Assembly: GCF_030695035.1 (NCBI RefSeq)
Contig: NZ_JAUYTT010000008.1
Coordinates: forward strand, 930,001-994,000
Direction of reading: 5' to 3'
Origin: Frigidibacter sp.
Lineage (GTDB): Bacteria > Pseudomonadota > Alphaproteobacteria > Rhodobacterales > Rhodobacteraceae
DNA length: 64,000 nucleotides
A model generated the notes under the pieces. The model was not told the DNA's origin. It was given only the letters and a program-made list of their open reading frames with translations, and searched no databases. Shown here piece after piece: positions 26,555-35,899 of the stretch (the first letter of the stretch is position 1; every line of letters starts with the position of its first letter). The translations under genes and the position numbers were made by a program.

Positions 26555-27727
26555 TCAGTGTCCCTCTGCCAGGGCGGCGGCAGGGGCTCCGCCAGCTGCG
26601 GGGGCACCCTCGGCCGGGGCAATCGCGACCGCGGCACCCGGAGCGGCCTTCTGGAAGCCCGAGGTGACGATCTGGTCGCCGTCCTTGAGGCCCGAGGTCA
26701 CGACCCAGTCGCTGCCCGAGGCGCCCAGAACGGTGACCGGACGCACGGCGACCTTGCCATCCTCCACCACCCAGACATTGGCCCCGCCCCGCGCATCGCG
26801 CATCACCGCGCTCTGCGAGACGAGGATCGCATTCTTCTCGGTGGCCTGCGGCATCACCACCTCGACATAGAGGCCGGGCAGCAGCGCGAAATCTGGGTTG
26901 GCAAAGCTGATCCGCAGCGTGACCATGCCTGTGGTCGGCTCCACCTGCGGCTCTGCAGCGCGCAGCTGGCCCTTCTGGGCGAAGGTGCTGCCATCGGGGA
27001 GGATCAGCGTCGCCTCTGCCTCTTGCAGAATGTCGCGCATCTTGCCGGGCGTGGTCCAGCGCATCAGGTCGCTGACAGATTGCGTGACATCGACATAGAC
27101 CGGGTCCAGCGTGCGGATCGTGGCAAGCGCCGCGGTCTGCTGCGCCCCGACCAGCGAGCCGGTATCGGTCTGCGACAGGCCGATGACGCCGGAAACGGGG
27201 GCACGCACCGTGGCGCGGTCAAGGTCGATCTCGGCACTGGTCAGCTGTGCCTCGGCCGCCTGCAGCGAGGCGGCGGCGGCATCGCGGGTGGCGACGGCCT
27301 TGTCGCGGCTTGCAGCCGATCCGGCATTGGTGGTCAGCAGCTCTTCCGCGCGGTTGGCATCCAGCACCGCAAGGTCGTAATTCGCCTGCGCCTGTGCGAC
27401 CGAGGCCTTGGCGGCTGCAACCGTGGCCGCATAGACCGCATCCTCGATCTTGTAGAGCGGTTGACCCTCTTCGACCCAGCGGCCCTCCTCAAACAGCTCT
27501 TCGCTGATGATGCCCGACACCTGCGGGCGCACCTCGGCCACGGTCGAGGCCTTGATCCGGCCGGGCAGCCGGGTGGTCAGCGTGTATTCACCGACCACGG
27601 CCGGCGTGACGGTGACGCTTGGCGGCGGCGGCGCCTGCTGCGCGAGGGCGGCAGCGGGCAGGCTGGTTGCGGTCAGCAGGGCGGCAAGCGCTGCGCTCAA
27701 TCTTCTGTTCCGGCTTGTGTGGGTCAT
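26555..27727 (-). CDS. RND efflux membrane fusion protein (AcrA family)
   Basis: I chose the ATG at 27727 (MTHTSRNRRLSAALAALL), with AAGG 9 bp ahead. The 390-residue protein has a Sec signal ending at ALAQQA. An N-terminal lipoyl half contains TRLPGRIKASTVAEVRPQV. The alpha-hairpin is at about residues 100-165 (KASVAQAQANYDLAVLDANR) and the second lipoyl half has ATVRAPVSGVIGLSQ. It links the inner-membrane pump to the outer-membrane channel. It lacks a lipobox. An Ala/Gly/Pro-rich tail ends the protein. It is 73 bp downstream of the tetR-type repressor gene in the same direction, so the three genes probably form one operon. Confidence 0.95.
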   Translation of the reverse strand: MTHTSRNRRLSAALAALLTATSLPAAALAQQAPPPPSVTVTPAVVGEYTLTTRLPGRIKASTVAEVRPQVSGIISEELFEEGRWVEEGQPLYKIEDAVYAATVAAAKASVAQAQANYDLAVLDANRAEELLTTNAGSAASRDKAVATRDAAAASLQAAEAQLTSAEIDLDRATVRAPVSGVIGLSQTDTGSLVGAQQTAALATIRTLDPVYVDVTQSVSDLMRWTTPGKMRDILQEAEATLILPDGSTFAQKGQLRAAEPQVEPTTGMVTLRISFANPDFALLPGLYVEVVMPQATEKNAILVSQSAVMRDARGGANVWVVEDGKVAVRPVTVLGASGSDWVVTSGLKDGDQIVTSGFQKAAPGAAVAIAPAEGAPAAGGAPAAALAEGH

Positions 27728-27800
27728 CTTGAAAACCTTGGGGGGAGGAGGGGAGGTCGTGTCTTGAAAGGGAGGTTGCGGTAGTCCGGGGGCCCGGCGC

Positions 27801-28430
27801 TCAGCCCGGGGCGGTGCGCGGCTTTGGCGCGCCATGACGAAGCATAGCCACCTGTCGCACCATCAGCTTGGCGCCGAGGCTGGCAAGCGGGAAGCTTTTT
27901 CCGGAGCGCAGCCATTCGTGGAGCAGGCCGTGCATTGTGGCCAGCGTGATGACGCCGGCCTCTTCAGGCGAAAAATCCGGCGACAGGGCGCCGTTTGCCT
28001 GGGCCTGCCGGATCAATGAGGAAAGGGTGCGGAACAGATCGCCATTCACCCGTTGAACCCAGGCAGCGCCCTCTTCATCGGGGGAATGCGAATTCATGAT
28101 CAGGAACATGCGTTGCTGGCGCTCATCCTGTTCAAAGGTCGCCAGCATCTCGATCCCGGCAGATTCCAGAAACCCCAGCGGATCCTCATGGCCCGTCTCG
28201 GCCGCGGTCTCGATCAGGGCAACCTGCACCGGCCGGCTACGATTGTGCAGTGCCTCCAGCAGGTCGCCCTTGTCCATGAAATGCCAATAGAGCGCGCCGC
28301 GGGTCACCCCGGCGCGGCGCGAAATCTTTTCCAGGGTCGAGGCGGCGACGCCCTGACTGCAGAACAACTCTTCGGCGGCATCAAGAATAGCCTGCCGAGT
28401 GTGTTCCGCGTCCTCCTTGCTTCTGCGCAT
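27801..28430 (-). CDS. TetR/AcrR-family repressor of the efflux pump
   Basis: The 209-residue protein starts at ATG 28430 (MRRSKEDAEHTRQAILDAAE). The N-terminal helix-turn-helix reads ASTLEKISRRAGVTRGALYWHF, almost the textbook AcrR/TtgR sequence, and the C-terminal ligand domain is of normal size. It is first in the repressor-MFP-RND unit and divergent from the outer-membrane channel gene. The 38-bp palindrome at 28453-28490, immediately upstream, is the evident operator and would let it repress both directions and itself. Confidence 0.95.
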   Translation of the reverse strand: MRRSKEDAEHTRQAILDAAEELFCSQGVAASTLEKISRRAGVTRGALYWHFMDKGDLLEALHNRSRPVQVALIETAAETGHEDPLGFLESAGIEMLATFEQDERQQRMFLIMNSHSPDEEGAAWVQRVNGDLFRTLSSLIRQAQANGALSPDFSPEEAGVITLATMHGLLHEWLRSGKSFPLASLGAKLMVRQVAMLRHGAPKPRTAPG

Positions 28431-28452
28431 ACGAATCTCCCTGAAGTGTTGG

Positions 28453-28490
28453 CTCTCTTTACAAACATGCGTGCATGTATGTAAAGAGAG
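28453..28490. promoter_or_regulatory. AcrR/TtgR-type operator palindrome
   Basis: Two 18-bp arms (CTCTCTTTACAAACATGC and its near-perfect complement at 28473-28490) flank a 2-bp spacer; 17 of 18 positions pair. The core resembles known AcrR/TtgR operators, which contain TACA-x-ACAT half-sites. It lies 23 bp from the repressor start and 72 bp from the channel gene, so one site can control both transcripts. Confidence 0.88.
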
Positions 28491-28561
28491 AATCATAACA
28501 GCCGGACGTTGACAGAAAGTTCGGCTCGGCGGGCAAGCCCAAGCACAAAGGAGAGCCGCAT

Positions 28562-29965
28562 ATGCTGCGGAGCACAGTGACACACCCGATCCAGGCCTCC
28601 GGCCCTGCCCCGCTTTCACGGCGGCATCTGCTCCTCTGGGGCGGCTCGGCGCTGGCATTGGCCGGTTGCACACAGGTCACCTATCAGGCCCCCGAAACGG
28701 ATGCCGGGGCGGCCTTTGAACAGGGCTCGCCAGCGCGTCAAGGCGCGGCGGCGACACGCACATGGTGGCTGTCGTTCCGCGACCAGAACCTTGACCGGCT
28801 GATCGAGGCCGGGATGATGCGCAACCTCGATGTGCGCCAGGCGGTGGAAGCGATCGCCGAGGCGCGGGCCTCTGCCGCCGGTGTGGCCGCGAACGACCTG
28901 CCGCAAATCAGCGCGAATGGCGCTGCGCAACGCGGAAACGAGGGAACCGGCACCGCTGAAACCTCGACCGCGGGCGCCAACGTATCGTGGATGATCGACG
29001 TCTTTGGCGCCAATAGCAATTCGCGCCGCGCCGCCACGGCAGAGCTGGACGCGGCCTATGCCTCGGCCGATGTGGCGCGGCTGGTGATGCAAAGCGGGAT
29101 CGCCAATGCCTATATCGACCTGCGCTATCAGCAGGCCAGCGTCGCCCTGACCCGCAAGTCGCTGGAAAGCCGGCGCAGCAGCCTTGAACTGACCAAGAGC
29201 CAGTTCGATGCTGGCGCGACCGACCGGCTTGCCGTCCTTCAGGCCGAGCAGCTTGTGGCCGAGGGCGAGGCGCAATTGCCGGCGTACGAGACCGGAGCGG
29301 ATCAGGCGATGGCGCGGCTTGCCACGCTGACGGCGCAGCGCATCGCCACCCTGCGCCCCGCCTTGCAGCGCAGCGCCGGCCAGCCCCGCCCCCGCTTCAA
29401 CGCCAGTGTCGGCCTGCCGGCCGAGGTGATCCGCGCCCGACCCGACCTGAGGGTGGCCGAGCGGACCTATGCCTCGGCGGTGTTCAACATCGGGGTCGCC
29501 AAGGCGGCCTTCTATCCGTCGCTGTCGCTGTCGGGGAACATCCAGCCCACCAATATTGAGGGCGGCAATATCACCACCTGGGCGCTTGGGCCCTCGCTCA
29601 ACCTGCCGATCTTCACCGGCGGCGCCAATAAAGCGAACCTTACCCGCGCCGAAAGCCGCGCCGTGCAAGCGCGCCTGGCCTGGGAGAGCGCGGTGCTGAA
29701 CGCCATCGAAGAGGTGGAAAGCAGCCTTGCCGCCTATCGCCGCGACGCGCGCAACGTGGCTGCGCAGCAGAAGCTGGTCGAGACATCGCTCGAGGCGCTG
29801 GACCTGACGCGCACGAACTTCAGTGTCGGCGCGGGTGCGTTCAACGATGTGCTGGATTCCGAGCGCAGCTATCTGCAGGCCCAGCAATCGCTCGCCGCGG
29901 CCCTGCAGCAGCAGGCCGCGAACTTCATCAGCCTCAGCGTGGCCGCGGCCGGCGGGGCGCAGTGA
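28562..29965 (+). CDS. RND efflux outer-membrane channel lipoprotein (OprM/NodT family)
   Basis: The 467-residue protein begins with a lipoprotein signal (RRHLLLWGGSALALAGC, lipobox cysteine near residue 36). It then has the duplicated TolC-like domains of the NodT/OprM family, each a long coiled-coil hairpin plus beta strands. Landmarks are WWLSFRDQNLDRLIEAGM, IRARPDLRVAERTYASA and FYPSLSLSGNIQ. It is divergent from the repressor-MFP-RND unit and shares its operator. It is the exit duct of the pump. Confidence 0.95.
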   Translation: MLRSTVTHPIQASGPAPLSRRHLLLWGGSALALAGCTQVTYQAPETDAGAAFEQGSPARQGAAATRTWWLSFRDQNLDRLIEAGMMRNLDVRQAVEAIAEARASAAGVAANDLPQISANGAAQRGNEGTGTAETSTAGANVSWMIDVFGANSNSRRAATAELDAAYASADVARLVMQSGIANAYIDLRYQQASVALTRKSLESRRSSLELTKSQFDAGATDRLAVLQAEQLVAEGEAQLPAYETGADQAMARLATLTAQRIATLRPALQRSAGQPRPRFNASVGLPAEVIRARPDLRVAERTYASAVFNIGVAKAAFYPSLSLSGNIQPTNIEGGNITTWALGPSLNLPIFTGGANKANLTRAESRAVQARLAWESAVLNAIEEVESSLAAYRRDARNVAAQQKLVETSLEALDLTRTNFSVGAGAFNDVLDSERSYLQAQQSLAAALQQQAANFISLSVAAAGGAQ

Positions 29966-29974
29966 ACAGGGGCC

Positions 29975-29998
29975 GGGGGCGCGGATTGCAGCGCCCCC
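29975..29998 (+). other. Stem-loop after the outer-membrane channel gene
   Basis: A perfect 8-bp repeat (GGGGGCGC / GCGCCCCC, 8-nt loop) lies 10 bp after the stop and has no T-run. It may stabilise the mRNA end or act as a weak terminator. The rest of 29999-30208 shows only a small ACCGCC/GGCGGT dyad near 30154-30171. Confidence 0.45.
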
Positions 29999-30208
29999 GC
30001 CCGCCTGTGCCGGTTGCGCCTCTGGTCAACGGCCAGGGTGCGGCCGACGCGTGATCCGGCGCGCTGGCGTGAGGATGGCCAGCGGACTCCCCTCCCCGCG
30101 GCAACCGCCTGATCGCGCCGGGGCCAAGCCTGCACATCGGGTGGCGCTTGTTTACCGCCCTTGAAGGCGGTGGCTGTGCCTTGCCTGCCATGTTACAGAA
30201 AGGTATCA

Positions 30209-30223
30209 GAACAAAACAGGAAC
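30209..30223 (+). promoter_or_regulatory. LexA (SOS) box, GAAC-N7-GAAC
   Basis: The direct repeat GAAC-AAAACAG-GAAC matches the LexA box of alphaproteobacteria (GTTC-N7-GTTC on the other strand). It ends 7 bp before the GTG start of imuA and so controls the imuA-imuB-dnaE2 operon, as in other members of the class. Confidence 0.88.
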
Positions 30224-30230
30224 ATGAGTT

Positions 30231-30956
30231 GTGATTCCGTGTGCCATGACCCGGTCATATATGCGAGCGACCCCAGCATTGCCGTCTTCTCGCACCGGGT
30301 CAGATCGGGGCGGGGAAAAGCGGGACGTGGCTGTGTTGTCCGAGATTTTCGCGGAGACCGGGGCCGAGGCGGCGGCGGCCGGATTCGTTCTGGCGCAGCT
30401 TGGCCCGGGGCCCGGCCCGGTTCTGTGGCTTCAGGACCGGATGGCCCTGCGCGAGAGCGGGCGGCCCTCTTTGCCCGGGTTGGGGCTCCGCCGGCCGTTG
30501 TTGCTGATGCAGCTGTCCCGGCCCCTGGACGTATTGGCCGCGGCCGAAGAGGGGTTGCGCTGCAAGGCGCTGGCCGCAGTGGTGGCCGAACTGCGTGGCA
30601 ACCCGCCGGCGCTGACCTTCACCGCCCTGAAACGACTTGCGCTGCGGGCCGAGGCGGCCGGCGTGCCCTGCTGGCTGATCCGGCAGGGCGCGGCTGCCGA
30701 TCTGAGCGCGGCGCGCGACCGCTGGCGCATTGCCACGCGCCCTTCGGCCGCCCATCCCGACGACCCGCGCGCCCCGGGCGATCCGCGCTGGCAGGTCGAG
30801 TTGTTCCGCTCGCGCGACAAGCGGCCCGGCATATGGGTGGCGCATCATGAGCGCGGGGCAGACGGGGCGGCGGATCGTGTCGATCTGGTTGCCGCACTTC
30901 CCGATGGAGCGGTGGCGGCAGCAGGCCGCCCACCTGGGAAATCCGCTATCCGATGA
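30231..30956 (+). CDS. imuA: ImuA, SOS mutagenesis protein
   Basis: The 241-residue frame matches alphaproteobacterial ImuA, a RecA/SulA-like accessory of the ImuB-DnaE2 mutasome. Recognisable parts are LSEIFAETGAEAAAAGFVLAQ, the VLWLQDRMALRESGRPSLPG strand region and the C-terminal WQVELFRSRDKRPGIWVAHH. The start is uncertain: GTG 30231, ATG 30246 or ATG 30261 are all in frame. The Walker A region is not conserved. The last 110 bp overlap imuB in another frame, yet both reading frames show family sequence there. Confidence 0.82.
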   Translation: MIPCAMTRSYMRATPALPSSRTGSDRGGEKRDVAVLSEIFAETGAEAAAAGFVLAQLGPGPGPVLWLQDRMALRESGRPSLPGLGLRRPLLLMQLSRPLDVLAAAEEGLRCKALAAVVAELRGNPPALTFTALKRLALRAEAAGVPCWLIRQGAAADLSAARDRWRIATRPSAAHPDDPRAPGDPRWQVELFRSRDKRPGIWVAHHERGADGAADRVDLVAALPDGAVAAAGRPPGKSAIR

Positions 30957-32394
30957 CCTACCGCTGGCGCTGGTCGTCGAGGGGCCGCACGGGCCGGTGA
31001 TCCATGCCGCAAGCCGCGCTGCGCATCTGGCCGGGGTGACGGCGGGCGCAAGGCTGACCGATATGCGCGCGCTCTGCCCGGCGCTGCGGGTGGACTATGC
31101 CGACCCCGGGGCGGACCGCGCCGCGCTGGACCGGCTGGCGCTGTGGGCGCGGCGCTGGTGCCCCTGGACCGTGGCCGATCCCTGGGCGGCAGAGGGCGCG
31201 GGGCATGGGCTGATCCTTGACACCACCGGGTCCGATCATCTTTGGGGCGGCGAGGGCCCGATGCTGGACGGGATCGAGGCCAGCCTGTCCACGCTGGGGT
31301 TTTCCGCGCGGCTGGCGCTGGCGCCCAGCTGGGGCGCGGCCTGGGCGCTGGCGCGGTTCGGGCCGGTGCGGGCGATCTGGCGCAGGGCCGGCGATCTGGA
31401 CCCGCTGCCGGTGGCGGCCCTGCGGCTGGATGCGGACACGGTGCTGCTTTTGAACCGGCTGGGGCTGCGCACGATCGGGCTGCTCTCCGCGCTGCCCCGG
31501 CTGTCGCTGGCGCGCCGGTTCTTGCGGGCAGAGGCGGCGCAGAACCCGCTGATCCGGCTGGACCAGCTGACGGGCCATCTGGCCGAACCGATCTCTCCCC
31601 CCGGCCTGGCAGAGCTGTTCCGCGCCGATGCCCGCCTGGCCGAGCCGATCTTCGACCCCGCCCATCAGCTGCCGGGCCTTTGCGCCACTCTGTGCGAGCA
31701 GCTGGCCCGGGCCCATCGCGGCGCGCGCCGGCTGCGGCTGACCGTCTATCGCACCGATGGCGAGACCAGCCGGATCGAGGCTGCCTGCGCCCTGCCCGCC
31801 CGGGATCCCGCCCATCTGGCCTTCCTGTTCCGCGACCGGCTGGACCGGATCGACCCCGGCTTTGGCTTCGACCTCATCTCGCTCGAGGCGCCGCAGACCG
31901 AACCGCTTGGCACCAGGCAGACCGATCTTGCCGGCGGCACCGATGCCCCGCTGGAGCTGTCGCATCTGGTGGACCGGCTGACCGCCCGCTTTGGCCGCGC
32001 CGCACTGGCGCAGCTGCAGCCCGTGGCCAGCCATATCCCCGAACGCGCCGAACGGCGCGCGGATCCGGCGGCGGCGCCTGTGCTGCAACTGGCCGTCACA
32101 GCCCGCCCGCAGCGTCTGCTGGACCCGGCCGAAGAGGTGACGGTGCTCTATGCCGTGCCCGAAGGCCCGCCCGGCCAGTTCCGCTGGCGCCGCCGCATCT
32201 ACCGTGTCGCCCGCTATCAGGGGCCCGAACGCATCGCCCCCGAATGGTGGCAGGACCGCCCCGGCACCCGGCTGCGCGATTATTTCAAGGTCGAGGACGC
32301 GCTTGGCCACCGCTTCTGGCTGTACCGTGAGGGGCTGCAGGGCGATGGCCGCGGCGGCGCGCCGCGCTGGTTCGTGCACGGGATCTTCACCTGA
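30847..32394 (+). CDS. imuB: ImuB, inactive Y-family polymerase-like mutasome protein
   Basis: The 515-residue protein starts with the family signature GRRIVSIWLPHFPMERW. The acidic residues that form the Y-family polymerase active site are not in place, as expected for ImuB. ImuB serves as a scaffold linking ImuA, DnaE2 and the sliding clamp. Palm/fingers-like sequence (GLILDTTGSDHLWGGEGPML, LALAPSWGAAWALARFG) is followed by a thumb-like segment and a C-terminal tail (RDYFKVEDALGHRFWLYREG). It overlaps imuA by 110 bp and dnaE2 by 1 bp. Confidence 0.92.
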   Translation: MSAGQTGRRIVSIWLPHFPMERWRQQAAHLGNPLSDDLPLALVVEGPHGPVIHAASRAAHLAGVTAGARLTDMRALCPALRVDYADPGADRAALDRLALWARRWCPWTVADPWAAEGAGHGLILDTTGSDHLWGGEGPMLDGIEASLSTLGFSARLALAPSWGAAWALARFGPVRAIWRRAGDLDPLPVAALRLDADTVLLLNRLGLRTIGLLSALPRLSLARRFLRAEAAQNPLIRLDQLTGHLAEPISPPGLAELFRADARLAEPIFDPAHQLPGLCATLCEQLARAHRGARRLRLTVYRTDGETSRIEAACALPARDPAHLAFLFRDRLDRIDPGFGFDLISLEAPQTEPLGTRQTDLAGGTDAPLELSHLVDRLTARFGRAALAQLQPVASHIPERAERRADPAAAPVLQLAVTARPQRLLDPAEEVTVLYAVPEGPPGQFRWRRRIYRVARYQGPERIAPEWWQDRPGTRLRDYFKVEDALGHRFWLYREGLQGDGRGGAPRWFVHGIFT

Positions 32395-35300
32395 TGCCCG
32401 ACAGCGACAATCACCGCATCCGCAAGACGCTGACCGGAGAGTTTCCGCACAACCCGCGCGCGGAGTATGTCGAGCTGGGGGTGACCACGGCCTATTCCTT
32501 CTTGCGCGGCGCCTCCGATGCCAGCGAGCTTGTGGCCGCAGCCCATGCGCTTGGCCATGATGCGCTTGGCGTGGCCGATCTCAACACGATGGCCGGGGTG
32601 GTGCGGATCCATGCCGAGGCGCGCAAGGCCGGCTTGCGCCCCGTCATCGGCTGCCGCCTGCGGCTGGTGACGGGCGAGGAGTTTCTGGCCTATCCGCGGG
32701 ATCGCGCCGCCTATGGCCGGCTCTGCACGCTGCTGACCCGGGGCAAGCGGCAGGACGGCGAGGGCCGCTGGCAGGCCAAGGGCGTCTGCGATATCACGCT
32801 TGCCGATCTGGCCGACCATGCCGAGGGGGTGCAACTGATCGCCTTGCCCGATGCCAGGTTGCTGCGCCGCCTGCCCGATCTGCTGCGCCACCTGCCCGGC
32901 CTGCGCCATATCGCCGTCAGCCACCTTTATCGCGGGGATGACCGGGCGCGGATCACCCGGCTGGACCGTCTGGCACGGGCGCATGGGATCGGCATCCTTG
33001 CCACGAACGATGTCCATTACCACGCCGCCGAACGCCGCCCGCTGCAAGATGTGATGACCTGCATCCGCGAAAAGACCACGATCCACCGGGCGGGATTCTT
33101 GCTCGATGCCAATGCCGAACGGCATCTGAAATCGCCCGCCGAGATGATCCGCCTGTTCGCCGACTGGCCCCATGCCATCCGCGCCACCCGTGCCGTGGCC
33201 GATGCCTGCACCTTCAGCCTGGACGAACTGGCCTATCACTATCCACAAGAAACCGTGCCCGAGGGCGAAACCCCGCAAAGCCAGCTGGACAAGCTGACAT
33301 GGGCGGGGGCAGCACAGTGCTATCCGGGAGGCATTCCGCAAAAGGTACGCGGCCTGCTGGTCAAGGAACTGGAGGTCATCGGGCTGAAGAAGATCCCGCA
33401 GTATTTCCTGACCGTCCACGAAATCGTCCTCTGGGCACGCGAGAGGGGCATCCTGTGCCAAGGCCGCGGCTCCGCCGCCAATTCGGCAGTGTGCTACGCG
33501 CTTGGCATCACCTCGGTCGATCCGGCCGAACAGGAGCTGCTGTTCGAGCGGTTCATCAGCATGGACCGGGACGAGCCGCCAGATATCGACGTGGATTTCG
33601 AACATGAACGCCGCGAGGAGGTGATCCAGCACATCTATGCCAAATACGGCCGCCACCGCGCCGGGCTTTGCGCCACCGTCATCCACTATCGCCCGCGGTC
33701 AGCCATCCGCGAGGTGGGCAAGGTCATGGGCCTGTCCGAGGATGTGACGGCAGCGCTGGCCAAGACCGTCTGGGGCAGCTGGGGCACCAGCATGGGCGAG
33801 GCCAATTCGGCCGAGGCCGGGGTGGACCTGACCGATCCGCTGTTGTTGCGCACGATCCGGCTGGCCGAGCAGATGATCGGGATGCCGCGCCACCTGTCGC
33901 AGCATGTCGGCGGCTTCATCCTGACCGAGGGGCCGCTGCACGAAACCGTGCCCATCGGCAATGCCGCAATGCCGGACCGCAGCTTCATCGAATGGGACAA
34001 GGACGACATTGACGAACTGGGAATCCTGAAGGTCGATGTCCTCGCTTTGGGAATGCTGACCTGCATCCGCAAATGCTTTGGCCTGCTGCAAGGCCATTAC
34101 GGGGTGGAGTACGACCTTGCCTCGGTGCCGCCGGATGACACGGCCACCTATGACATGCTGTGCCGGGGCGACAGCGTCGGGGTCTTCCAGGTGGAAAGCC
34201 GGGCACAGATGAACATGCTGCCCCGGCTGAAGCCGCGCCGGTTCTACGATCTGGTGATCGAGGTCGCCATCGTCCGCCCCGGCCCGATCCAGGGTGACAT
34301 GGTGCATCCCTATCTGCGGCGGCGGGGCGGGACAGAGCCGGTGCTCTACCCCTCGCCCGGCCCCGAACATCCGCAGGACGAGCTGAAGACCATCCTGGGG
34401 CGCACCCTCGGCGTGCCGATCTTTCAGGAACAGGCGATGAAGATCGCCATGGAGGCCGCCCGCTTCTCCTCGGCCGAGGCCAATGAGCTGCGCCGCGCGA
34501 TGGCCACCTTCCGCTCGCGCGGCACGATCGGCCGGCTTGAGGATCTGATGGTCGGCCGGATGGTCACGCGCGGTTATGATCCCGAATTTGCCCGGCGCTG
34601 CTTCAACCAGATCAAGGGCTTTGGCGATTACGGATTTCCCGAAAGCCATGCCGTCAGCTTCGCGCTGCTGGTCTATGTCTCGTCCTGGCTGAAATGCCAC
34701 TATCCGGCGGCCTTTGCCTGCGGCCTGCTGAACTCTCAGCCGATGGGCTTTTACGCCCCCGCCCAGATCGTGCGGGACGCCCGCGAGCACGGGGTCGAGG
34801 TCCGCGAGGCGGATGTGAATTTCAGCGACTGGGACAGCACGCTGGAACCTGCCGGGGCCGGCTTTGCCCTGCGGCTGGGGCTGCGGCAGGTGGATGGCCT
34901 GGCGCGCGAGGCGGCCGAACGGCTGATGCGGGCGCGGGACGAGCCCTTTGCGGGCCTGCCCGATCTTGCCGCCCGTGCCGGGCTGAACGGCCGGGCGATC
35001 CGCGCGCTGGCCGCGGCCGATGCCTTCCGCTCTGCCGGGCTGGACCGGCGCGCGGCGCTGTGGGAGGCGAAGGCGCTGAAGGACGCGCCCGACCTGCCGC
35101 TGTTCCGCACCGGGCAGGACGAGGGCGCGGAACCCGTTGCCCGGCTGCCGCAAATGCCGCTTTGCGAGCAGGTGGTGGCCGATTACCAGACCCTGCGCCT
35201 GTCGCTGAAGGCGCATCCCATGTCTTTCCTGCGGACCAGCATGGCCCGGCAGGGCTTCGTGCGCGCCGCCGACCTGTCGCGGCTCGGCAATGGCCGGCGC

Positions 35301-35678
35301 CTGAAACTGGCCGGGCTGGTGCTGGTGCGCCAGCGCCCGGGCAGTGCCAAGGGCGTGTGCTTCATCACGCTGGAGGATGAAAGCGGCGTGGCGAACCTTG
35401 TCGTCTGGCCCAAGGTGATGGCCAGCTTCCGCAAGGCGATCATGACCGCCCGGCTACTGCAGGTGACGGGCCGCCTGCAACAAGATCCGGCCTCGGGCGT
35501 GACCCATGTCGTCGCCGAAAGTCTTGAGGATCGCAGCGACATCCTTCTGCGGCTGTCCGACCGCAGCCTTGCGCCCCCGCTTGCCCGCGCCGATGAGGTC
35601 AAGAAGCCGATCCCTGCCCCGACCCTCGGCCATCCTCGCAACGCCAGGATCATCCCCGGATCACGGGATTTCCACTGA
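32394..35678 (+). CDS. dnaE2: Error-prone DNA polymerase DnaE2
   Basis: The 1094-residue protein is a C-family polymerase of the DnaE2 type. The N-terminal PHP domain starts at YVELGVTTAYSFLRGASDASEL. The catalytic aspartates lie in PPDIDVDFEHERREEV (about residues 397-412) with GRGSAANSAVCYALGIT just ahead, and an OB domain is near the end (LAGLVLVRQRPGSAKGVCFI). It does mutagenic translesion synthesis in the SOS response together with ImuA and ImuB. It is shorter than replicative DnaE, as expected. The gene ends the LexA-controlled operon. Confidence 0.96.
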   Translation: MPDSDNHRIRKTLTGEFPHNPRAEYVELGVTTAYSFLRGASDASELVAAAHALGHDALGVADLNTMAGVVRIHAEARKAGLRPVIGCRLRLVTGEEFLAYPRDRAAYGRLCTLLTRGKRQDGEGRWQAKGVCDITLADLADHAEGVQLIALPDARLLRRLPDLLRHLPGLRHIAVSHLYRGDDRARITRLDRLARAHGIGILATNDVHYHAAERRPLQDVMTCIREKTTIHRAGFLLDANAERHLKSPAEMIRLFADWPHAIRATRAVADACTFSLDELAYHYPQETVPEGETPQSQLDKLTWAGAAQCYPGGIPQKVRGLLVKELEVIGLKKIPQYFLTVHEIVLWARERGILCQGRGSAANSAVCYALGITSVDPAEQELLFERFISMDRDEPPDIDVDFEHERREEVIQHIYAKYGRHRAGLCATVIHYRPRSAIREVGKVMGLSEDVTAALAKTVWGSWGTSMGEANSAEAGVDLTDPLLLRTIRLAEQMIGMPRHLSQHVGGFILTEGPLHETVPIGNAAMPDRSFIEWDKDDIDELGILKVDVLALGMLTCIRKCFGLLQGHYGVEYDLASVPPDDTATYDMLCRGDSVGVFQVESRAQMNMLPRLKPRRFYDLVIEVAIVRPGPIQGDMVHPYLRRRGGTEPVLYPSPGPEHPQDELKTILGRTLGVPIFQEQAMKIAMEAARFSSAEANELRRAMATFRSRGTIGRLEDLMVGRMVTRGYDPEFARRCFNQIKGFGDYGFPESHAVSFALLVYVSSWLKCHYPAAFACGLLNSQPMGFYAPAQIVRDAREHGVEVREADVNFSDWDSTLEPAGAGFALRLGLRQVDGLAREAAERLMRARDEPFAGLPDLAARAGLNGRAIRALAAADAFRSAGLDRRAALWEAKALKDAPDLPLFRTGQDEGAEPVARLPQMPLCEQVVADYQTLRLSLKAHPMSFLRTSMARQGFVRAADLSRLGNGRRLKLAGLVLVRQRPGSAKGVCFITLEDESGVANLVVWPKVMASFRKAIMTARLLQVTGRLQQDPASGVTHVVAESLEDRSDILLRLSDRSLAPPLARADEVKKPIPAPTLGHPRNARIIPGSRDFH

Positions 35679-35899
35679 GACGTTTGCCAAGAATACCCGC
35701 GGCCCGCCGCAGCGCGGGCGACGTTGCGCCAGCGCGACGACGAAGGCCGTTTGTGCGGTGCGGCCGCGGGCATGGCCCGGTTCGGGCAAGCGCCTCCCTC
35801 GCCCTGCGGCTCGCACCTCCGGGAACCGTCAAACGCGTAGGGATACGGCTGGCGTTCAGGTCCGTCGGGCGCCCGCCTGGCCGAAAGAAGCCCATAGCG

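Noticed and set aside
24455-27784. Plus-strand open frame of 1109 codons opposite the RND pump and fusion-protein genes
   Set aside because: It is antisense to two clear genes, is rich in His, Arg, Gln and Asp in the way expected of a complementary frame in GC-rich DNA, and shows no domain.
35679-35899. Gene between dnaE2 and the YdeI-like gene
   Set aside because: The frames there are short and have no start signals or recognisable sequence; I see only non-coding DNA.
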